A DNA stretch of 13,703 nt from assembly GCA_902766815.1 (NCBI GenBank), contig CACXEZ010000126.1:1-13703 (forward strand). The letters are read 5' to 3'. This DNA is from an uncultured Erysipelotrichaceae bacterium (GTDB lineage: Bacteria; Bacillota_I; Bacilli_A; RF39; UBA660). The position numbers and the translations under genes were made by a program. Under the pieces are notes generated by a model. It had not been told where the DNA came from and searched no databases. It saw nothing but the letters and a program-made list of their open reading frames with translations. Below are positions 7,498-13,221 of the stretch, piece by piece; the stretch's first letter is position 1, and each line of letters starts with the position of its first letter.

Positions 7498-7944
7498 ATG
7501 AATTTTAAAAAAATTGGTATCTTTTTATTATATCTGTTACCTTGGTTTTTATCTGCTATTTTATTCAGGAGCGATTCAAGTTATTATTATAGTTTGAATT
7601 TACCTTTTATTGCTCCTCCACCATTTCTTTTTGGTATTGTTTGGCCATTGTTATATTTATTAATTGCTTACACTATATTTAAAGTTTGGGATAGTAGTGA
7701 TAAAAGGTATAGATTAATTCTTATTATTAATTATATATCAAATCAGTTATTTAGTTTTTTCTTCTTTACTATTAAAAATAATTTCTTATCTCTTATTGAT
7801 ACTATAATAATACTTATTTCTTCTATCTATTTTTATAGAGAAACGCAACTTATTAATGAAAGATACTCAAAATATTTAATTCCTTATGTTATTTGGAATG
7901 CTTTTGCTACTATTTTGATTTTTACTATATTTGCCATGAATTAA
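7498..7944 (+). CDS. TspO/MBR family membrane protein
   Basis: Small five-helix membrane protein of the TspO (tryptophan-rich sensory protein / peripheral benzodiazepine receptor) family; members bind porphyrins and related ligands, and the role in Bacillota is not settled. The 148 residues start at ATG 7498, with GAGGTGA 5 to 9 bases upstream; the in-frame GTG at 7489 lies inside that site and is not credible. Family signatures are LNLPFIAPPPFLFGIVWPLLYLL (33-55; written here only to show the Pro-rich turn before helix 2), NQLFSFFFF (82-90) and YLIPYVIWNAFATILIF (126-142). Tryptophans are few (four) for a family named for them. It is a single-gene unit, diverging from the rhomboid gene and ending at its own hairpin terminator. 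Confidence 0.87.
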   Translation: MNFKKIGIFLLYLLPWFLSAILFRSDSSYYYSLNLPFIAPPPFLFGIVWPLLYLLIAYTIFKVWDSSDKRYRLILIINYISNQLFSFFFFTIKNNFLSLIDTIIILISSIYFYRETQLINERYSKYLIPYVIWNAFATILIFTIFAMN

Positions 7945-7959
7945 TATTCATGGTTTTCT
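7934..7959 (+). terminator. Terminator overlapping the tspO-like stop codon
   Basis: Perfect 8-bp stem CCATGAAT/ATTCATGG (7934-7941 and 7946-7953); the TAA stop falls in the loop, and TTTTCT follows on the plus strand. On the minus strand no T-run follows, so it may serve the convergent rluD transcript only weakly. Confidence 0.6.
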
Positions 7960-8854
7960 ATTCTTCTTGATATTTTTTTAGGATTTCTTTAAATTTTTCT
8001 GGGACTTCTGCGGTGAATTCTAGATACTTTCTTGTAACAGGGTGTATAAAACCAATTGTCTTGGCATGTAGCATTTGTCCAAATTCTTTGTCATCCATTC
8101 TTTTATAACCGTAGACTGGATCATTTACTACTGGATGATTTATGTAAGATAAGTGAACTCTAATTTGATGAGTTATTCCTGTTTCTAGTATACATTCGAT
8201 TAGAGTGGCATTAGTATATCTTTCTAAAACTTTTAGATGTGTGACAGCGTCTTTAGAATTTTCTGAGGTAACACACATCTTTTTTCTGTTGTTTTTATCT
8301 CTTCCAATGGGAGCATCTATAGTGGCAGTATCTTCTTTGATTATACCTTGCACTAAGGCTACATACTTTCTTAAAACCGTTTTTTCACTAATTTGTTTTG
8401 ACAGATCATTATGAACTTCGTCTGTTTTGGCTACTAATAAAAGGCCTGAGGTATCTTTATCAATACGATGAACGATACCAGGACGAATAGTTCCACCAAC
8501 ACTACTTAAATTTTGATTGCAGTGATACATTAAGGCGTTTACTAAAGTTTTTTGATAGTTCCCATTTGCTGGATGAACCACCATTCCACTTGGTTTATTT
8601 ACTACTAACAAATAATCATCTTCATAAAAGATATCTAGTTTAATATTTTCTGGAATAATATCTAGTTCTTCTTGATAATCTTCTACTACAGTAATTTCAT
8701 CATTTATAGATAACATATAGCTATTTTTGATAGAATGTTTATTTACTAATATAGCATTATTTTCTATCATTCTTTGAATTTTGCTTCTGCTGTAATTTAA
8801 CTTTTCTATTAAATATTTATCTATTCTAATATGTTCTTCTGCTAAAATTTTCAT
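7958..8854 (-). CDS. RluD-family pseudouridine synthase
   Basis: RNA-modifying enzyme that isomerises uridine to pseudouridine, most likely in 23S rRNA. The 298 residues have an amino-terminal S4 RNA-binding domain (about 10-60, IDKYLIEKLNYSRSKIQRMI). The RluA/RluD catalytic domain follows with NKPSGMVVHPA (86-96) and the catalytic motif HRIDKDTSG (129-137, Asp132). The carboxyl part contains TGITHQIRVHLSYINHPVVND, with the Gly/His/Arg residues typical of the family. The start ATG shares ATGA with the end of lspA (4-base overlap), so the two are translationally coupled. lspA next to an rluD homologue (ylyB in Bacillus) is a common Bacillota arrangement. The exact target uridine cannot be told from sequence. 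Confidence 0.93.
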   Translation of the reverse strand: MKILAEEHIRIDKYLIEKLNYSRSKIQRMIENNAILVNKHSIKNSYMLSINDEITVVEDYQEELDIIPENIKLDIFYEDDYLLVVNKPSGMVVHPANGNYQKTLVNALMYHCNQNLSSVGGTIRPGIVHRIDKDTSGLLLVAKTDEVHNDLSKQISEKTVLRKYVALVQGIIKEDTATIDAPIGRDKNNRKKMCVTSENSKDAVTHLKVLERYTNATLIECILETGITHQIRVHLSYINHPVVNDPVYGYKRMDDKEFGQMLHAKTIGFIHPVTRKYLEFTAEVPEKFKEILKKYQEE

Positions 8855-9309
8855 ATACTATTTCTCCCTTCTTTAAAATTTGTTATTAATATTAAAAATA
8901 TTCCTATCACAATGAATGAATCCGCTAAATTGAAAATCGGAAAATCGAAACCAAAGATATTAAAATCTAGAAAATCTATTACATATCCATATATTATTCT
9001 ATCTAATAAATTTCCTAGTGCTCCGCCAATTACTAGAGAATAACCAATTACTTCTATTTTGTTTTTGCAATTCTTCTTAAGTGATGTTAGAAGTAAAAAT
9101 ATTATTATTAAAGTTATTAGTATAATCATGGGTACTTTTCCTTCTAACATACTGAAGGCTACTCCAGTATTTTTGGCTAAAGTAAGGGAAAAGAAATGTT
9201 TAATTATTGATAAGCTCTCACTAGTTTTAAAAAAATGTAAGATTAGTTGTTTACTTATTATATCTAGAATTAGTGCAATAAAACTGATTGGTAATATTTT
9301 TCTCATCAT
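8851..9309 (-). CDS. lspA: Lipoprotein signal peptidase (signal peptidase II)
   Basis: Membrane aspartyl protease (family A8) that removes the signal peptide of diacylglyceryl-modified prolipoproteins. The 152 residues form four hydrophobic helices. They carry the family motifs KNTGVAFS (46-53), GGALGNLLDRI (95-105), VIDFLDF (110-116) and FPIFNLADSFI (123-133). The catalytic aspartates are most likely Asp112 and Asp130. Two ATGs in tandem (9309 and 9306) follow AAGGAG, with spacing of 5 and 8 bases; either could be used. It begins 9 bases after the prepilin gene and overlaps rluD by 4 bases, giving a three-gene operon. Confidence 0.96.
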   Translation of the reverse strand: MMRKILPISFIALILDIISKQLILHFFKTSESLSIIKHFFSLTLAKNTGVAFSMLEGKVPMIILITLIIIFLLLTSLKKNCKNKIEVIGYSLVIGGALGNLLDRIIYGYVIDFLDFNIFGFDFPIFNLADSFIVIGIFLILITNFKEGRNSI

Positions 9310-9318
9310 TAGTTCTCC

Positions 9319-9885
9319 TTAATATGCTATTTGTTCTTCTACTTCTTCATCTGATTCTTCTACATCTTCTTCGATCTTGTTTTTTAAACTCTGCGGACGA
9401 GTATCTATTATACCATTTTCTTTACTAATATTGCAATTAGTTTTATCTTCTCCTAGATCGGTATAATAATAATAAACATATTCATCATCCTTATAAATTA
9501 TAATTTCAGGATTTTTCCCATTTTCTAAACATTTTTTATTATTTGCCGGATTTACTAGTTTACTTTCGTCTACTAGATTTTTTTTCACTAAATCATCTAA
9601 GTGAATACTTGTTAGTTCCGTTGCTGTTGAATAATACTCACTACTACAATTTTTATCTTGGCATTTTTCGAATATTACTTTTACATCTGTTGGACTTAGA
9701 TTAGAACCATAAATGGACAGATATTCATCAATTAGATTGGATACTTTATCTACAAATATTTTTTCACTATTTTTTTTGGAATTGTTAATTGTATTTATTA
9801 TGCTGTAACTAGCAATTCCCATAATAAGTCCTAATATTACTATTACGGCTAACATCTCTATTAGGGTAAATCCCTTATTATTCAT
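9319..9885 (-). CDS. Prepilin-like protein with type IV N-methylation motif
   Basis: Pilin or pseudopilin subunit. From ATG 9885 it is 188 residues with a short leader MNNKG. The class III cleavage motif G|FTLIEML (5-12) carries the conserved Glu at mature position 5. A hydrophobic helix (about 7-27) is followed by a polar globular domain. Four cysteines (75, 80, 119, 151) could form two disulphides. The tail is strongly acidic (IEEDVEESDEEVEEQIAY, 171-188), unusual for a pilin. I chose ATG 9885 because AGGTGA lies 5 bases upstream; the in-frame GTG and ATG at 9894 and 9891 lie within that site. It is first in the prepilin-lspA-rluD operon, well away from pilC and the prepilin peptidase that should process it. 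Confidence 0.87.
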   Translation of the reverse strand: MNNKGFTLIEMLAVIVILGLIMGIASYSIINTINNSKKNSEKIFVDKVSNLIDEYLSIYGSNLSPTDVKVIFEKCQDKNCSSEYYSTATELTSIHLDDLVKKNLVDESKLVNPANNKKCLENGKNPEIIIYKDDEYVYYYYTDLGEDKTNCNISKENGIIDTRPQSLKNKIEEDVEESDEEVEEQIAY

Positions 9886-9934
9886 TTTCATCACCTATTA
9901 GTAGTTTATCATAAATTAAGTTTTTTTTAAAGTA

Positions 9935-9963
9935 TTGACAGCTATTATTTATTTTTATATACT
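9935..9963 (+). promoter_or_regulatory. Promoter of the DUF192-gpsA operon
   Basis: Perfect TTGACA (9935-9940), a 17-base spacer and TATACT (9958-9963, 5 of 6). Transcription would start near 9970, at or next to the GGTGAT ribosome site, so the leader is only about 10 bases. Confidence 0.75.
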
Positions 9964-9979
9964 TTTTATGGTGATAAAA

Positions 9980-10294
9980 TTGAAGTTAATCTATTATGGT
10001 AAAGAGATTTTAGGGGATGAATGTAAAAGCTTTTGGTCTAGGTTTAAGGGATTTATGTTACAGAGTAATATTAAGACTTTTCTATATTTTAACCATTGTA
10101 ATAGTATACATACTTTCTTTATGAAGGAACATATTGATGTCTTGTTATGTGATAATGATAATACTATTTTATATTATTATTCTAATTTATCCCCCAATAA
10201 AATTATTTTACCAAAAAAAGGTGTTTCTAAGGTATACGAGATTCCTGTTGGATATTTTGATATCAAAATTAATGAAAAGGTGGTGTTAAAATGA
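9980..10294 (+). CDS. DUF192 family protein
   Basis: Small conserved domain of unknown function. From the TTG start the protein is 104 residues. Family features visible are FWSRFKGFMLQ (18-28), the central CNSIHTFFMKEHIDVLLCD (40-58, matching the usual 'hydrophobic-C-x-S-I-H-T-F-F-M-x-x-x-I-D-V' core) and the later SPNKIILPKKGVSKVYEIPVG (71-91). Many relatives are exported, but this copy has no signal peptide or membrane segment and should be cytoplasmic. The TTG at 9980 is chosen because GGTGAT ends 4 bases upstream; longer in-frame starts at 9935 and 9968 lie in the promoter or before the expected transcript start. Its TGA stop overlaps the gpsA start (ATGA), so translation is coupled. Confidence 0.85.
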   Translation: MKLIYYGKEILGDECKSFWSRFKGFMLQSNIKTFLYFNHCNSIHTFFMKEHIDVLLCDNDNTILYYYSNLSPNKIILPKKGVSKVYEIPVGYFDIKINEKVVLK

Positions 10295-11235
10295 TGGATG
10301 TTACTATACTTGGTAGTGGTGCTTTTGGACTTAGTTTAGGAAAATGTTTTTTTATCAAGCATCATCATGTGAAGATTTGGAGTAAATTCGAAACAGAAGT
10401 TAATAGTTTAAAAGATAAATATGCACAATTTCAATTTACTAGTAATCTGAAAGAAGCTATTTATGATGCAGATATTATTGTGATTGCTATTCCTATCGAG
10501 TTTATTAAAGATACTTTGCAACTTTTAAAGAAGTATTACCACAAAGGAATTATTTTGGTTGCTAGTAAGGGAATTGAAGTATCTTCTTCTAACTTTGCTT
10601 ATCAAATGGTAGAAAATATTTTACCTAATGTTCCTTATGGAGTTTTATCTGGTGGCACATTTGCTAGGGATATGATGAATGGATATGTTATGGGAATTAC
10701 ACTGGCTACCCATTATAGTGAAGTTGTATCTATGGTTAAAAATGGTTTAGATAGTAAGTCTTTAAGAGTAGAAGTATCGAAAGATATCATTGGTGTATCT
10801 ATTTGTGGGGCTGTTAAAAATGTTATGGCTATTGGGTTTGGAATTTTAGATGGTGCAGGTTATCCAGAATCTTCTAGGTTTTTATTTTTAACAGAGGCTA
10901 TTTTAGAAATTAAAAGTTTTATTAAAAAATTAGGTGGAGATGAGGCAACTATTCTTAGTTATGCTGGAATTGATGACATTATGATGACTTGTACTTCTTC
11001 TGAATCAAGAAATTATACTTTAGGAAAAATGATGGGTCAAAAATTATCTCGCGGGGTGATTCAAGAATATAGAAGTACTACTACGGTTGAAGGACTAGGT
11101 ACTAGTAAGGCTATTTTTTCTTTATTAAAAGAAAGAGAAATTGACTCTCCTTTGATTCAAATTATTTATCAAATTACTTATGAAGATTTAGATATTCATG
11201 AATTAATCCATTATTTGGAAATAGTGCAAAAATAA
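10291..11235 (+). CDS. gpsA: Glycerol-3-phosphate dehydrogenase [NAD(P)+]
   Basis: Cytoplasmic enzyme that reduces dihydroxyacetone phosphate to sn-glycerol-3-phosphate, the backbone for phospholipid synthesis. The 314 residues show the NAD(P)-binding GSGAFG loop (8-13), IAIPIEFI (65-72) and SKGIE (92-96). The catalytic Lys176 lies in CGAVKNVMAIGFGILDGAG; GIDDIMMTCTSSESRNYTLG (226-245) and TTVEGLGTSKAI follow. The usual GPSFA segment reads GGTFARDM (121-128), a deviation. The protein is a little shorter than the common length of about 330-340. The start ATG overlaps the DUF192 stop by 4 bases and is preceded by AAGGTGG; a second ATG follows one codon later. The gene ends in a symmetric terminator shared with the convergent gene. 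Confidence 0.95.
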   Translation: MMDVTILGSGAFGLSLGKCFFIKHHHVKIWSKFETEVNSLKDKYAQFQFTSNLKEAIYDADIIVIAIPIEFIKDTLQLLKKYYHKGIILVASKGIEVSSSNFAYQMVENILPNVPYGVLSGGTFARDMMNGYVMGITLATHYSEVVSMVKNGLDSKSLRVEVSKDIIGVSICGAVKNVMAIGFGILDGAGYPESSRFLFLTEAILEIKSFIKKLGGDEATILSYAGIDDIMMTCTSSESRNYTLGKMMGQKLSRGVIQEYRSTTTVEGLGTSKAIFSLLKEREIDSPLIQIIYQITYEDLDIHELIHYLEIVQK

Positions 11236-11258
11236 AAAGAACCTCTTTTTATTTTTTT
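11228..11258. terminator. Two-way terminator between gpsA and the convergent unknown gene
   Basis: A perfect 13-bp stem AAAAATAAAAAGA/TCTTTTTATTTTT (11228-11240 and 11244-11256) with an ACC loop. Each strand reads into a T-run, so it should work in both directions. The gpsA TAA (11233-11235) lies in the left arm and the opposing gene's TAA (11249-11251) at the mirror position in the right arm. Confidence 0.75.
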
Positions 11259-11866
11259 AATTTTTTGGAAGTTCCTTTTTTAGCTACTACATACTCTTGT
11301 TGCTTTTTTAATTTTTCTATAGTAGTGTTGGTAGTTTCAAATATTGCTTCTAACGGTATATTTTCACTGGTTAAGGTTTCAATAAAATTAGATAACATTT
11401 CTAACTTTTTTTTAATTTCCTTATTAGATGCTTGTTCTTTATTGTTTATTACATCATTAAAATCAATAAATTTTTCATCTTTCTCTACTTCTTTTATTCT
11501 ATTGCAGAAAGTAGAAGTTCCTTGCCCATAAAAAACTCCTATTTCAAAGTAAGTTTCATTAAATTTTATAAGATAACAACTAGTGTAACTTTCTAAAGTA
11601 GGATATAAATAGTTTTTATTTGCATATTTATCTATTCCCATATATAAGTGAGTTAATTCTAAAACATGTTGATAGTCTTCTTTTGATATTTTATTTGACT
11701 GATATAACCAATCACCATCCATAAAATATGGGTGTTCAGATGTAAATTTTTCTAACCATACAATATAATCTGTATTAGATATTATTTCTTTTTCCCTTAG
11801 TATCCCTTTTTCTAATTCCTCTAAATACTTGATAATATTTTCTTTTTTTCTAGTTATGTTCTTCAT
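11249..11866 (-). CDS. Unknown protein with coiled-coil-like carboxyl half
   Basis: Encodes 205 residues that I cannot assign to a family. ATG 11866 is preceded by AGAAAGGA at 6 bases, and a near-consensus promoter lies just upstream, so it is very likely a real, separately transcribed gene. There is no signal peptide or membrane segment. The amino end is charged and helical (NITRKKENIIKYLEELEKG). The middle is aromatic (HPYFMDGDWLYQSNKISKEDY and YLYPTLESYTSCYLIKF), with a possible beta core FNETYFEIGVFYGQGTSTF (102-120). From about 145 on it is lysine- and glutamate-rich and probably coiled coil, ending in a basic tail (AKKGTSKKLKK). It is probably cytoplasmic. Confidence 0.72.
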   Translation of the reverse strand: MKNITRKKENIIKYLEELEKGILREKEIISNTDYIVWLEKFTSEHPYFMDGDWLYQSNKISKEDYQHVLELTHLYMGIDKYANKNYLYPTLESYTSCYLIKFNETYFEIGVFYGQGTSTFCNRIKEVEKDEKFIDFNDVINNKEQASNKEIKKKLEMLSNFIETLTSENIPLEAIFETTNTTIEKLKKQQEYVVAKKGTSKKLKK

Positions 11867-11889
11867 ATATTTTCCTTTCTCATTTTTAT

Positions 11890-11918
11890 ATTATAATATC
11901 CTTTTCCTATTATTTCAA
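11890..11918 (-). promoter_or_regulatory. Promoter of the 11249-11866 gene
   Basis: On the minus strand TTGAAA (11913-11918), an exact 17-base spacer and perfect TATAAT (11890-11895). Expected start near 11883, about 17 bases before the ATG. Confidence 0.7.
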
Positions 11919-11940
11919 CTGCTTTCTAAATTGTTTTTAT

Positions 11941-12543
11941 TCATATTATGATAAATCTTAGTATAAAAATTAGGGTGCTTATGAAAAATAATTTATTTGA
12001 AGAATATAGATGAGTTAAAATATTTAAAATCATTTGATCCAATTCTTTTTCATTTGCTATATTGATGCTACTAACACATATCTGTAAATAGAAATATTGA
12101 TATATTAAAATGATACCTCCTAAAACAATTCCTATCTGAGCATCCCCTTTTGTATGGGCAAAATAAGAAATAATCAATATGATAATAGGACTTTTATTTA
12201 AATAATCTATGGAAGAAATTACTTTACTTAGCCACTCAAGATATTTGCTATTCGATAAAGAAATACAAGATAAATAAGTGGCAAGTGCTAAAGAAAAAGT
12301 ATCTTTAGCACTGTACATTTTCTTAGTAAGACGAATTACTTTTCTTTTTAAGTAATATTTACTAATTATTATTTCACTAGATTCTACGATATTAATGTTA
12401 TCATAATCAGAAGTAATTTCTTTTGATAGTTCAAATGCTGTTGTACTGTTATTTTTGCTTTTGTATTTAATATAGTCTATTGCTATTTTAAGATACCCTA
12501 TTAACATTGTTATTATTCCAAGTAATAATAAATAAAATTCCAT
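11941..12543 (-). CDS. Metal-site-less relative of YugP-type membrane zinc peptidase
   Basis: Encodes 200 residues with hydrophobic segments at about 3-20, 117-130, 134-156 and 184-199. The overall pattern matches YugP-type putative zinc metallopeptidases (Zn_peptidase_2). There is a membrane segment, then a segment like 'G-Y-E-V-A..IL...GL.DV.I' (TTAFELSKEITSDYDNINIV), then 'HYD...N.VRLS..VY...S' (SKYYLKRKVIRLTKKMYSAKD, 61-81). The next helix should hold HEAGH, but the gapless match reads YLSCI (90-94). The later Glu ligand of 'PVEFxAS' is Ile160 (SSINIAN). All expected zinc ligands are absent, so it should not be a peptidase. ATG 12541-12543 has AAAGGA 5 bases upstream, formed over the stop codon of the preceding gene, so it is coupled to it. 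The family call is by eye. Confidence 0.65.
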   Translation of the reverse strand: MEFYLLLLGIITMLIGYLKIAIDYIKYKSKNNSTTAFELSKEITSDYDNINIVESSEIIISKYYLKRKVIRLTKKMYSAKDTFSLALATYLSCISLSNSKYLEWLSKVISSIDYLNKSPIIILIISYFAHTKGDAQIGIVLGGIILIYQYFYLQICVSSINIANEKELDQMILNILTHLYSSNKLFFISTLIFILRFIII

Positions 12544-12554
12544 AGTAAGTTCCT

Positions 12555-13064
12555 TTAATATTTCTTAGATAGTATTTTTTTGCAAGCTTGTTCTTGACCA
12601 TCATGAATACATGTTTTAATAAAGTCCATTTGAATTTCATGATAGCTTTTTCTACTTAAATTTGTTGGATATATTACTTGATGGGAAGATTCGAATTTAT
12701 TGCAATCTTCAAGTGGAATTAAATGTGTATCAAATTGATTCTCTATATTTATATATCTATTATATTTGTATTCTATACCATAGATATGTGTTAAAAATAT
12801 ACTATCTAAACATACATATATTTTGTTAGTTTCATCTATATAACCTGTATTCTCTCTATAAGATAATTCAAGTATTTCATCATTAGATAAATACTTTTTA
12901 TTTGGATCTATATTACTTACTGTGGATCTTAATTTTAAATATTCTTGTACAAATTCATTTTGCTCAAGTTCATTTAACCTATTCCAAATTTCTTTATCTT
13001 TTTCTCGTCTATTTAATGATTTTTTATAACTTTCTTTTATTAAATTTAATACTTCTTCTTTCAT
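12555..13064 (-). CDS. Unknown soluble protein, operon partner of the YugP-like pseudoenzyme
   Basis: Encodes 169 residues that I do not recognise. The start ATG has AAAGGAG 7 bases upstream and an extended -10 promoter about 25 bases before it, so expression is likely. The amino-terminal half is charged and helical (EEVLNLIKESYKKSLNRREKDKEIWNRLNELEQNEFVQEYLKLR cut short: residues about 3-46), followed by a low-hydrophobicity domain with many Tyr and Ile residues (about 70-120). The carboxyl end carries two cysteines (FIKTCIHDGQEQACKKI, 148-164). There is no signal peptide or membrane segment. It lies 11 bases before the YugP-like gene and shares its transcript, so the two may work together. 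Confidence 0.7.
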   Translation of the reverse strand: MKEEVLNLIKESYKKSLNRREKDKEIWNRLNELEQNEFVQEYLKLRSTVSNIDPNKKYLSNDEILELSYRENTGYIDETNKIYVCLDSIFLTHIYGIEYKYNRYINIENQFDTHLIPLEDCNKFESSHQVIYPTNLSRKSYHEIQMDFIKTCIHDGQEQACKKILSKKY

Positions 13065-13088
13065 TTTTCTACTCCTTTAGTCATTAAA

Positions 13089-13097
13089 ATTATATCA
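13089..13097 (-). promoter_or_regulatory. Extended -10 promoter of the 13064-11941 operon
   Basis: On the minus strand TGA followed by perfect TATAAT (13089-13094). A weak -35 (TTGCGA at 13114-13119, spacing 19) may assist. Confidence 0.55.
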
Positions 13098-13183
13098 TAT
13101 ATTTTATCATTCTTCGCAAAAAAATAGATTACTTTTTATATTGTGATAAATTTATATATCAAAAAAAGCATCAAAATGATATG

Positions 13184-13216
13184 AACCCCGTTTCTTGGAC
13201 AAAAAGAAACGAGGTT
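13184..13216 (+). terminator. Hairpin at the IS left end, before orfA
   Basis: The stem AACC-C-CGTTTCTT / AAGAAACG-A-GGTT (one C.A mismatch, 7-base loop) is followed by TTTA. As RNA it could stop transcripts entering from outside. Its right arm contains GAGG, the ribosome site of orfA, so transcripts entering from upstream would also hide that site. Such protection is known for other insertion sequences; here it is inferred from structure. Confidence 0.55.
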
Positions 13217-13221
13217 TTTAT

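Noticed and set aside
2216..9309. Possibility of the Mycoplasma genetic code, given the very low GC
   Set aside because: TGA ends murG, lspA and the DUF192 gene, while Trp is TGG in these proteins, so the standard bacterial code applies.
12902..13087. Plus-strand frame encoding a Leu/Phe-rich 61-residue peptide
   Set aside because: It is the mirror of the well-supported minus-strand gene at 12555-13064; AT-rich antisense frames often look hydrophobic.
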